Assembly (NCBI RefSeq): GCF_003028855.1
Contig: NZ_CP028324.1
Span: 4,650,001-4,714,000, forward strand
DNA length: 64,000 bases
Source of the DNA: Pseudoduganella armeniaca
GTDB taxonomy: Bacteria > Pseudomonadota > Gammaproteobacteria > Burkholderiales > Burkholderiaceae_D
Reading direction: 5' to 3'
Numbering within the stretch: the first letter of the stretch is position 1; each line of letters opens with the position of its first letter. The notes below the pieces were generated by a model, which did no database searches, had not been told where the DNA came from, and saw nothing but the letters and a program-made list of their open reading frames with translations. The position numbers and the translations under genes are program-made. Shown here one piece after another: positions 57,388 through 64,000 of this stretch.

Positions 57388-58686
57388 TTAGTAGGCCGAG
57401 ACAGGCACCAGGCAGTGCTTGTGCTCGACGTGATATTCGAATTCCTCGCGGAACTGCTTGATGAACGCCCGGACCGGCATCGCGGCCGCGTCGCCCAGCG
57501 CGCAGATGGTGCGGCCCTGGATGTTGTCGGCGATCGAGTTCAGCATGTCCAGGTCGCTCTGGCGGCCCTGGCCGTTCTCGATGCGGTGGATCATCCGGTA
57601 CATCCAGCCCGTGCCTTCGCGGCACGGCGTGCACTGGCCGCACGATTCCTCGTAGTAGAAGTAGGACAGGCGTTCCAGCGCCTTGACCATGCAGCGCGTC
57701 TCGTCCATGACGATGACGGCGCCCGAGCCCAGCATCGAGCCGGCCTTGGCGATCGAGTCGTAGTCCAGGTCGGTCTGCATCATGATCTCGCCGCGGATCA
57801 CCGGTGCGGACGAACCGCCGGGAATCACGGCCTTGATCTTCTTGCCGCCGCGCATGCCACCAGCCAGCTCCATCAGCTTGGCGAACGGGGTGCCCAGCGG
57901 GACTTCGTAGTTGCCCGGACGCTCGACGTCGCCCGAGATCGAGAAGATCTTGGTGCCGCCGTTGTTCGGCTTGCCCAGGCCCAGGTAGTTCTCGGCGCCG
58001 ATGTTCAGGATGAACGGCACGGCCGCGAAGGTTTCCGTGTTGTTGATCGTGGTTGGCTTGCCGTACAGGCCGAACGAGGCCGGGAACGGCGGCTTGAAGC
58101 GCGGCTGACCTTTCTTGCCCTCCAGCGACTCCAGCAGCGCGGTTTCCTCGCCGCAGATGTAGGCGCCGTAGCCATGGTGCGCGTGCAGCTGGAAGCTGAA
58201 CTCGCTGCCCAGGATCTTGTCGCCCAGGTAGCCGGCCGCGCGCGCTTCTTCCAGCGCTTCCTCGAAGCGCAGGTAATCCTGGAAGATCTCGCCGTGGATG
58301 TAGTTGTAGCCCACCGTGATGCCCATCGCATAAGCGCCGATGGCCATGCCCTCGATCAGTGCATGGGGGTTGTAGCGGATGATGTCGCGGTCCTTGAACG
58401 TGCCCGGCTCGCCTTCGTCGGTATTGCAGACGAGGTACTTCTGGCCCGGGAACTGGCGCGGCATGAAGCTCCACTTCAGGCCGGTCGGGAAACCGGCGCC
58501 GCCGCGGCCGCGCAGGCCCGAGGTCTTCAGGTCGGCGATGATGGTTTCCGGTGCGATCTTCTGTTCCAGGATCTTGCGAAGGGCGGAGTAACCGCCGCGC
58601 TTGACGTAGTCTTCCAGGTGCCAGTTGTCGCCGTTCAGATCCTTCAGGATCAGCGGATTGATGTGACGGTCGTGCAGCGAGGTCAT
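57388..58686 (-). CDS. nuoF: NADH-quinone oxidoreductase subunit F
   Basis: 432 residues from the ATG at 58686, which overlaps the nuoE stop by 4 bases. GLRGRGGAGFPTGLKW binds NADH/FMN, NTDEGEPGTFKDRDI is the FMN loop, and ESCGQCTPCREGTGWM plus ICALGDAAAMP hold cluster N3. It is the NADH-oxidising entry point. Confidence 0.97.
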   Translation of the reverse strand: MTSLHDRHINPLILKDLNGDNWHLEDYVKRGGYSALRKILEQKIAPETIIADLKTSGLRGRGGAGFPTGLKWSFMPRQFPGQKYLVCNTDEGEPGTFKDRDIIRYNPHALIEGMAIGAYAMGITVGYNYIHGEIFQDYLRFEEALEEARAAGYLGDKILGSEFSFQLHAHHGYGAYICGEETALLESLEGKKGQPRFKPPFPASFGLYGKPTTINNTETFAAVPFILNIGAENYLGLGKPNNGGTKIFSISGDVERPGNYEVPLGTPFAKLMELAGGMRGGKKIKAVIPGGSSAPVIRGEIMMQTDLDYDSIAKAGSMLGSGAVIVMDETRCMVKALERLSYFYYEESCGQCTPCREGTGWMYRMIHRIENGQGRQSDLDMLNSIADNIQGRTICALGDAAAMPVRAFIKQFREEFEYHVEHKHCLVPVSAY

Positions 58687-59159
58687 TTCTTCAGTTCCTC
58701 CACGAGGGCGTCGATCTTCTCGGTACTCATGAACGAGCACATGCGGTGGTTATTCACCAGCATCACGGGGGCGTCGCCGCAGGCGCCCATGCACTCGCCT
58801 TCCATCAGCGTGAATTCGCCGTCGTCGGTGGTGCCGCGGTAGTCGATGCCCAGCTTCTGCTTCAGGTGCTCGCCGGCCTTCACGCCGCCCGACAGGGCGC
58901 ATGGCAGGTTGGTGCACACGGTGATCTTGTGCTTGCCGACGGGCTTGAGGTTGTACATGTTGTAGAAGGTCGCGACCTCTTGCACGGCAATGGCCGGCAT
59001 GCCGATGTAGTCGGCGATTTCCTTCATCGTTTCAGGCGACAGCCAACCCAGTTCCACCTGGGCGTGGGCCAGCGAGGCCATCACGGCCGACTGGCGCTGG
59101 TCGGCCGGGTACTTGGCCAACTCGCGGTCGATTTTCTTGTAGCACTGCTCGGATAACAT
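58683..59159 (-). CDS. nuoE: NADH-quinone oxidoreductase subunit E
   Basis: 158 residues, thioredoxin-like 2Fe-2S subunit (N1a). Cys ligands are in TVCTNLPCALSGG and GECMGACGDAPVMLVNN. Works with NuoF at the tip of the peripheral arm. Confidence 0.97.
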   Translation of the reverse strand: MLSEQCYKKIDRELAKYPADQRQSAVMASLAHAQVELGWLSPETMKEIADYIGMPAIAVQEVATFYNMYNLKPVGKHKITVCTNLPCALSGGVKAGEHLKQKLGIDYRGTTDDGEFTLMEGECMGACGDAPVMLVNNHRMCSFMSTEKIDALVEELKK

Positions 59160-59174
59160 AATTCTTTCGCCTTC

Positions 59175-60428
59175 TTATCGGTCGATACTGCCGAAAACGA
59201 TGTCTTGCGTACCAATGATGGTCACGGCGTCGGCGATCATGTGACCGCGCGCCATTTCATCCAGGCTCTGCAGGTGAGCGTAGTCCGGGGTACGGAACTT
59301 CAGCCGGTACGGCTTGTTGGCGCCATCGGACACGATGTAGACGCCGAATTCGCCCTTCGGATGCTCGACGGCGGAGTACGCCTCGCCCGGCGGCACGTGG
59401 AAGCCTTCCTGGAACAGCTTGAAGTGGTGGATCAGCGATTCCATGTTCGACTTCATGTCCACGCGCGACGGCGGCGCGACCTTGCGGTTGGCCGTGATCA
59501 CGGGACCCGGGTTGTTGCGCAGCCACTCGATGCATTGCTTGATGATGCGGTTCGACTGGCGCAGCTCTTCCACGCGCACCAGGTAGCGGTCGTAGCAGTC
59601 GCCGTTGGTGCCGATCGGGATGTCGAAGTCCATCAGGTCGTACACTTCGTACGGCTGGTTCTTGCGCAGGTCCCACTTGACGCCCGAGCCGCGCAGCATC
59701 GCGCCGGTGAAGCCCATGGCCAGCGCGTCTTCCGGCGACACCACGCCGATGCCGACCGTACGCTGTTTCCAGATGCGGTTATCCGTCAGCAGCGTCTCGT
59801 ATTCGTCGACGTAGCCCGGGAAGCGGGTCGTGAAGGCTTCCAGGAAGTCCAGCAGGGAACCCTGGCGGTGTTCGTTCAGCTTGTCGATTTCCTTCTTGCT
59901 GCGGATCGTCGACGGACGGTGCTGCGGCATCGCATCCGGCAGGTCGCGATACACGCCGCCCGGACGGTAGTAGGCCGCGTGCATGCGCGCGCCCGACACC
60001 GCTTCGTAGCAGTCGAACAGGTCTTCGCGGTCGCGGAAGCAGTACAGGAACGGACCCATCGCGCCCACGTCCAGCGCGTGCGCGCCCAGCCACATCAGGT
60101 GGTTCAGGATGCGGGTGATCTCGTCGAACATGACGCGGATGTACTGTGCGCGCAGCGGCACTTCCAGGCCCAGCAGCTTCTCGATGGCCAGCACGTAGCC
60201 GTGCTCGTTGCACATCATCGAGACGTAGTCCAGGCGGTCCGTGTACGGCACCGACTGCAGGTAGGTCTTCTGTTCGGCCAGCTTCTCGGTGGCGCGGTGC
60301 AGCAGGCCGATATGGGGGTCGGCACGCTGGATGACTTCGCCGTCCAGCTCAAGCACCAAACGCAGCACGCCGTGCGCTGCCGGGTGCTGCGGACCAAAGT
60401 TCAGGGTGTAATTCTTAATCTCAGCCAT
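59175..60428 (-). CDS. nuoD: NADH-quinone oxidoreductase subunit D
   Basis: 417 residues, start MAEIKNYTLNFGPQHPAAHG. The quinone-site His in GPQHPAAHGVLR and Tyr in PYTDRLDYVSM, and GAMLRGSGVKWDLRK, are conserved. Separate from nuoC, unlike E. coli where the two are fused. It starts at the nuoC stop (TAATG). Confidence 0.97.
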   Translation of the reverse strand: MAEIKNYTLNFGPQHPAAHGVLRLVLELDGEVIQRADPHIGLLHRATEKLAEQKTYLQSVPYTDRLDYVSMMCNEHGYVLAIEKLLGLEVPLRAQYIRVMFDEITRILNHLMWLGAHALDVGAMGPFLYCFRDREDLFDCYEAVSGARMHAAYYRPGGVYRDLPDAMPQHRPSTIRSKKEIDKLNEHRQGSLLDFLEAFTTRFPGYVDEYETLLTDNRIWKQRTVGIGVVSPEDALAMGFTGAMLRGSGVKWDLRKNQPYEVYDLMDFDIPIGTNGDCYDRYLVRVEELRQSNRIIKQCIEWLRNNPGPVITANRKVAPPSRVDMKSNMESLIHHFKLFQEGFHVPPGEAYSAVEHPKGEFGVYIVSDGANKPYRLKFRTPDYAHLQSLDEMARGHMIADAVTIIGTQDIVFGSIDR

Positions 60429-61021
60429 TATTTCATCCCGTATTTTTCTTCGCGGATCACGCGCGGCACGTTCTCGCGCGGCTCGATCGTCACCGGCTGG
60501 TAGATTACGCGCTTCTGCTCGGCGTCGTAGCGCATCTCGACGTAGCCGGACACGGGGAAGTCCTTGCGGAACGGATGGCCGATGAAGCCGTAGTCGGTCA
60601 GGATGCGGCGCAGGTCGCTGTGACCCTCGAACAGGATGCCGTACAGGTCGAACGCCTCGCGCTCGTACCAGTTGGCGGCGCGCCAGATGTCGGTCACGCT
60701 CTGCACCAGCGGCATGTCGTCGTCCGGGCAGAACACGCGCACGCGCACGCGCCAGTTGTGCTTCACCGACAGCAGGTGCGTGACGGCCGCGAAACGCGGG
60801 CCTTCCCACGTGCCTTCGCCGTAGGTGGAATAGTCGACGCCGCACAGGTCGATCAGCGTATCGAACCCCAGTGCGGCGTTGTCGCGCAGCGTCTGCATGA
60901 CGGCGTGATAGTCGTCGGCCTTGACGACGAGGGTGATTTCACCCAGCGCGACCGTCGTAGCGACGCGCTCCCCCAGGGCGCTGGCCAGTGCGCCCTGCAA
61001 TGCTTCCAGATGTGTAGTCAT
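60428..61021 (-). CDS. nuoC: NADH-quinone oxidoreductase subunit C
   Basis: 197 residues, start MTTHLEALQGALASALGE. WYEREAFDLYGILFEGHSDLRRILTDYGF is the family signature. Structural subunit next to NuoD. Overlaps nuoD by one base. Confidence 0.96.
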   Translation of the reverse strand: MTTHLEALQGALASALGERVATTVALGEITLVVKADDYHAVMQTLRDNAALGFDTLIDLCGVDYSTYGEGTWEGPRFAAVTHLLSVKHNWRVRVRVFCPDDDMPLVQSVTDIWRAANWYEREAFDLYGILFEGHSDLRRILTDYGFIGHPFRKDFPVSGYVEMRYDAEQKRVIYQPVTIEPRENVPRVIREEKYGMK

Positions 61022-61038
61022 ATTGTTGCGCGCCCCGT

Positions 61039-61515
61039 TTATCGTGCGATCGTGTTGGTGCGCTTGATCTTGTTTTGCAGCTGCAGGATGCCGTACAGCA
61101 GAGCCTCGGCGGTGGGAGGACAGCCCGGCACGTAGATGTCGACGGGCACGATGCGGTCGCAACCGCGCACGACGGAGTACGAGTAGTGATAGTAGCCGCC
61201 GCCGTTGGCGCAGGTGCCCATCGAGATGACCCAGCGCGGCTCGGACATCTGGTCGTAGACCTTGCGCAGTGCCGGCGCCATCTTGTTGCACAGCGTGCCG
61301 GCAACGATCATCACGTCGGACTGGCGTGGCGACGGACGGAACACGACGCCGAAGCGGTCCATGTCGTAACGGGCCGCGCCCACGTGCATCATTTCGACCG
61401 CACAGCAGGCCAGACCGAACGTCATCGGGAACATCGACCCGGTACGCGCCCAGTTGATCAGCTTGTCGGCCGAGGTGGTGATGAAACCTTCGTTTAATAC
61501 GCCTTCAATAGCCAT
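61039..61515 (-). CDS. nuoB: NADH-quinone oxidoreductase subunit B
   Basis: 158 residues with cluster N2 ligands in GLACCAVEMMH, GTCANGGGYYHY and VPGCPPTAEAL. The vicinal Cys pair is intact. N2 hands electrons to quinone. Confidence 0.98.
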   Translation of the reverse strand: MAIEGVLNEGFITTSADKLINWARTGSMFPMTFGLACCAVEMMHVGAARYDMDRFGVVFRPSPRQSDVMIVAGTLCNKMAPALRKVYDQMSEPRWVISMGTCANGGGYYHYSYSVVRGCDRIVPVDIYVPGCPPTAEALLYGILQLQNKIKRTNTIAR

Positions 61516-61518
61516 GGC

Positions 61519-61878
61519 TTATTCCCAATCAAGGGCACCTTTCTTCCAGATATACCAAAAACCGACAACGAATTCGGCGATGAATACCATCATCGTGACG
61601 AAGCCCTGCCAGCCCAGTTCGCGCATGGAGACGCCCCACGGGAAGAAGAATGCGGTTTCCAGGTCGAACAAAATAAACAGGATTGCGACGAGGTAGTAAC
61701 GCACGTCGAATTTCATGCGCGCGTCTTCGAAGGCTTCGAAGCCGCACTCGTAGGGGGACAATTTCGCCGCGTCGGGCTTGTGCGGACCGAGCAGACGGCC
61801 AAGCACCTGGGGCACTACGCCGACACCGAGGCCGACGAGCAGGAACAGAAGTACGGGGAAGTAATTTTCGAGGTTCAC
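61519..61878 (-). CDS. nuoA: NADH-quinone oxidoreductase subunit A
   Basis: 119 residues from a GTG start (MNLENYFPVLLFLLVGLGVG once initiated), three helices. SPYECGFEAFEDARMKFDVRYYLVAILFILFDLE is the family signature, spread over about residues 40-75. An in-frame ATG at 61986 exists but would add 36 residues unlike the family. 3 bases before nuoB. First gene of the nuo cluster; I see no convincing promoter in the 116 bases between the tRNA terminator and the start. Confidence 0.95.
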   Translation of the reverse strand: MNLENYFPVLLFLLVGLGVGVVPQVLGRLLGPHKPDAAKLSPYECGFEAFEDARMKFDVRYYLVAILFILFDLETAFFFPWGVSMRELGWQGFVTMMVFIAEFVVGFWYIWKKGALDWE

Positions 61879-61994
61879 GGTAGGATCACAGCTGTTGTTG
61901 AACGATCGGCCAGGACAGTGCTGCACCAGTGCGGGTACAGCCAACGCTCGACCCCAATCAACGCTGAGACCAGGATCAAACGACACATCCTCGT

Positions 61995-62042
61995 AAAAAA
62001 ACCAGCTGAAGGCATGAGGGCAACTCAGGCGCCTTGTGCTGG
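61995..62042 (-). terminator. Rho-independent terminator after tRNA-Leu
   Basis: On the minus strand CCAGC-ac-AAGGC pairs with GCCTT-ca-GCTGG across a 17-base loop and is followed by seven T residues, 17 bases after the tRNA 3' end. It separates the tRNA from nuoA. Confidence 0.7.
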
Positions 62043-62058
62043 CTTCTTCTCAAATCTT

Positions 62059-62143
62059 TGGTGCCGACGACGAGACTCGAACTCGTACAGCTTGCGCCAC
62101 TACCCCCTCAAGATAGCGTGTCTACCAATTTCACCACGTCGGC
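62059..62143 (-). tRNA. tRNA-Leu (anticodon GAG, reads CUC/CUU)
   Basis: 85 bases. GCCGACG acceptor stem pairs with CGTCGGC, and CCA is encoded. D-loop AAATTGGTAGAC, anticodon stem-loop CTATC-TTGAGGG-GGTAG with GAG at the anticodon, a long type II variable arm, and T-loop GTTCGAGTC are all present. Leu is supported by the large variable arm and the anticodon. The secG-tRNA-Leu-nuoA order is common in betaproteobacteria. Confidence 0.97.
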
Positions 62144-62155
62144 ATTAAGGCCGCT

Positions 62156-62184
62156 ATTCTACTCTTCTTTACGCACTTTGTTAA
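62156..62184 (-). promoter_or_regulatory. Sigma-70 type promoter of tRNA-Leu
   Basis: On the minus strand TTAACA (-35, 62184-62179) and TAGAAT (-10, 62161-62156) are 17 bases apart, each with five of six consensus bases. The start would lie near 62149, six bases before the mature tRNA 5' end. Confidence 0.8.
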
Positions 62185-62240
62185 TGAAGTTTGTCGCAAA
62201 TCAAAGCAAAAAAGCGGGATAAATCGAAGAATGCTTAGTT

Positions 62241-62687
62241 TTACTTCGGAATCTGGTTTGCTGGCGCGCCATTGGCGTCGCCGGCGGCCGGAGCGGCAGG
62301 CGTTTGCGCGGCCGGTGCCTGCGCTGCAGGGGCTGCCGGAGTGGTGGCGTTGGGTGCCGGCGCTGCCGGCGCGGTGGCGCCAGGGATCGCGGCCGAGCCG
62401 GAAACCGGCGCCGTGATGTTCGACAGTACGCCCGTGTTGCCCGCGGTGCGCTGCGTGGCCAGGGCCGACAGGCCGAGGGTGGCGGCAAAGAAGATTGCCG
62501 CCGCTACTGCCGTCGACTTCGACATGAAGTTCGACGAGCCGGTGGCACCGAACAGGCTGCCGGAGGCACCGGAGCCAAAGGCGGCGCCCATGTCGGCGCC
62601 CTTGCCGTGTTGCAGCAGCACCAGGCCGATGATGGCCAGGGCCGACAGGACTTGTACTACGACGACCAGGTTGAACAAGGTGTTCAT
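62241..62687 (-). CDS. secG: Preprotein translocase subunit SecG
   Basis: 148 residues. Two membrane helices (LFNLVVVVQVLSALAIIGLVLL and FMSKSTAVAAAIFFAATLGLSAL) flank the conserved loop QHGKGADMGAAFGSGASGSLFG. SecG helps SecYE-driven export. A long Ala/Pro/Thr-rich tail (about residues 85-148) makes it longer than E. coli SecG (110), as is usual in this order. Confidence 0.95.
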   Translation of the reverse strand: MNTLFNLVVVVQVLSALAIIGLVLLQHGKGADMGAAFGSGASGSLFGATGSSNFMSKSTAVAAAIFFAATLGLSALATQRTAGNTGVLSNITAPVSGSAAIPGATAPAAPAPNATTPAAPAAQAPAAQTPAAPAAGDANGAPANQIPK

Positions 62688-62735
62688 GCTATTCCAATTC
62701 TCTCTATTGCTTGGGTGATTACTGCACTTGAAAAC

Positions 62736-63485
62736 TTAACCTGCCGCGTGGACGATGGCGAGGAAATCCGCCACCTTCAGCGACGCGCCGCCGATCAGGC
62801 CGCCGTCGATGTCCGCTTGCGCCAGCAAATCCTTGGCATTTTCCGGCTTCATGCTGCCGCCGTACAGGATCGCCATATTGGCCGCCGCCACCGGGTTGCG
62901 CTCGGCAACCTGCTTGCGTAGCATGCCATGCACTTCCTGCGCCAGCGCCGGCGTGGCGGTCTTGCCCGTGCCGATGGCCCAGACCGGCTCGTACGCCAGC
63001 ACGATCTTTTCGACCGCCGCCGCTTCCAGCACGTCCAGCACGGCTTGCAGTTGCGCGCATACCACAACGTTGGTGCGTCCGGCCTCGCGTTCCTCCAGCG
63101 TTTCACCGACGCAGACGACCGGCGTCAGGCCGGCGTTCAGTGCCGCCAGCACTTTTTGCGCGACGACTTCGTTGGTTTCGTGGTGGTACGCGCGGCGCTC
63201 GGAGTGCCCGCACAGCACGTAGCGGCAACCGAATTCCTGCAGCATCGACGCGGCGACCTCGCCCGTGTAGGCGCCGGCCGCGTAGGCCGACACATCCTGC
63301 GCGCCCCAGGCGACGGGCGTGCCCGTCAGCTCGGACTGGCATTGTGCCAGATATGGCGCGGGCGCGCAGACGCCGCAATCGGCATTCTGGGCGGCATAGC
63401 CGGCCACGATCCCGCGTAATAATACCGAATTGGCGGCAAGGCTGCCGTTCATTTTCCAGTTGCCGATGACCAGTTTGCGTCGCAT
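62736..63485 (-). CDS. tpiA: Triosephosphate isomerase
   Basis: 249 residues, start MRRKLVIGNWKMNGS, the family opening with Asn and Lys of the active site. His in LCGHSERRAYH, Glu in VLAYEPVWAIGTGK, and the phosphate-binding LYGGSMKPENAKDL and DGGLIGGASL are all present. Glycolysis/gluconeogenesis enzyme. 48 bases upstream of secG. Confidence 0.97.
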   Translation of the reverse strand: MRRKLVIGNWKMNGSLAANSVLLRGIVAGYAAQNADCGVCAPAPYLAQCQSELTGTPVAWGAQDVSAYAAGAYTGEVAASMLQEFGCRYVLCGHSERRAYHHETNEVVAQKVLAALNAGLTPVVCVGETLEEREAGRTNVVVCAQLQAVLDVLEAAAVEKIVLAYEPVWAIGTGKTATPALAQEVHGMLRKQVAERNPVAAANMAILYGGSMKPENAKDLLAQADIDGGLIGGASLKVADFLAIVHAAG

Positions 63486-63572
63486 AGTACTCCGGGCGGG
63501 TTGATAAACAATAAACCCGCAATTGTAGCTTGGGCTATAAAGCCGGGTCAAACGGATGAGCCCGAGACCCAT

Positions 63573-63625
63573 GGTGACAGGCACCCATCTGCCGGTCTCC
63601 GACCGGCAGATGGGTGCCTGTCACC
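63573..63625. repeat. Perfect 25-bp inverted repeat (GGTGACAGGCACC type)
   Basis: Arms 63573-63597 and 63601-63625 are exact reverse complements with a TCC loop; the outer part reads GGTGACAGGCACC and the inner part CATCTGCCGGTC. It lies between tpiA and the quinone oxidoreductase gene. It is the longest perfect member of the dispersed palindrome group. No T run follows, so it is not a classic terminator. Confidence 0.9.
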
Positions 63626-63642
63626 TGCGGGTTTTCGGCTTA

Positions 63643-64000
63643 TTACGGCTTGATCACCTGCAGCATGATCTTGCCCACATGCGTGGACGACTCCATCAGC
63701 GCATGCGCCTCGGCCGCCTGCTCCAGCGGGAAGCTCTCGTAGATGACGGGCTTGATGCGCCCCTGCTCGAACAGCGGCCACACCTTTTCCTGCAGCTGCC
63801 GCGCGATCGCGCCCTTGAACGCGACGGAACGGGGCCGCAGGGTCGAGCCGGTGATGGTCAGCCGGCGGCGCAGCACCTGGCCCATGTCCAGGGTACCCTT
63901 GGAACCGCCCAGGAGCGCGATGATGGCGATGCGGCCGTCGTCGGCCAGGCAGTTGATCTCGCGCGGCAGGTAGTCGCCGCCGACCATGTCGAGGATGACG
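63643..64000 (-). CDS. NAD(P)H-quinone oxidoreductase / zinc-type alcohol dehydrogenase family (C-terminal part)
   Basis: The 5' end lies beyond the window. The visible part has DMVGGDYLPREINCLADDGRIAIIALLGG, LRRRLTITGSTLRPRSVAFKGAIARQ and HALMESSTHVGKIMLQV, typical of the C-terminal half of PIG3/quinone oxidoreductase-like medium-chain reductases (NADPH-dependent, no zinc). It would be the first gene of this minus-strand run. Confidence 0.88.
   Translation of the reverse strand, partial: VILDMVGGDYLPREINCLADDGRIAIIALLGGSKGTLDMGQVLRRRLTITGSTLRPRSVAFKGAIARQLQEKVWPLFEQGRIKPVIYESFPLEQAAEAHALMESSTHVGKIMLQVIKP

Overview
The window is high-G+C DNA from a betaproteobacterium, most likely Oxalobacteraceae (Massilia, Duganella or Pseudoduganella type). 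I infer this from the complete nuoA-N cluster followed by a DUF2818 gene, the tpiA-secG-tRNA-Leu-nuoA order, the RsbRD-type histidine kinase, the phytochrome/heme-oxygenase pair and the family resemblance of the proteins. No species can be named from the sequence alone.

Layout. 1-3 kb: UDP-galactopyranose mutase (glf; its polysaccharide neighbours lie off the left edge), a convergent soluble histidine kinase and a cold-shock gene with its own terminator. 3.1-10.4 kb: an orphan type VI secretion island with VgrG, an alpha/beta-hydrolase lipase effector, a Tli4-type immunity protein, a PAAR tip protein and a second Tli4-type immunity protein. 10.4-13.8 kb: a membrane-anchored S41 protease and a LytS/LytTR two-component pair. 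14-22 kb: PhoX phosphatase, a broken alpha/beta hydrolase with TPR repeats, a GST, SppA and a sodium:solute symporter. 22-28.5 kb: dgt, an acyl-CoA dehydrogenase-like protein, DUF3861, a Tat/lipoprotein papain-like protease, DUF3820, a PPC/DUF296 protein, a KGG stress protein and a second GST. 28.5-34.4 kb: a PAS-GGDEF-EAL protein with an overlapping HDOD gene, a LysR regulator divergent from a frameshifted pirin, and ribA. 34.5-40.8 kb: a translationally linked run of S1C protease, FHA membrane protein, heme oxygenase, bacteriophytochrome kinase and GNAT enzyme, then a KfrA-like DNA-binding protein. 40.8-43.7 kb: a CPA2 antiporter, a repeat cluster and three unknown genes.

43.7-64 kb is the housekeeping part, nearly all on the minus strand. 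In transcription order it runs: quinone oxidoreductase (cut by the right edge), tpiA, secG, tRNA-Leu(GAG) with clear promoter and terminator, nuoA to nuoN, DUF2818, then nudF, an HExxH secreted protein, ispD, ispF, a 99-aa unknown and a VOC protein. Most junctions from nudF onward overlap by 1-4 nt. Complex I couples NADH oxidation to proton pumping, and ispD/ispF supply the MEP isoprenoid pathway.

Features that stand out are: (i) a set of short intergenic palindromes sharing a G-N-CAG core with GGG/GGT flanks (13.9, 17.9, 34.4, 42.3, 46.9 and 63.6 kb); (ii) the T6SS module with two immunity paralogues whose 3' halves are nearly the same while their 5' halves differ; (iii) two genes broken by loss of a single G in a G run, one of them also carrying a stop; and (iv) a 13-bp tandem duplication that creates an overlapping upstream ORF at the HDOD start codon.
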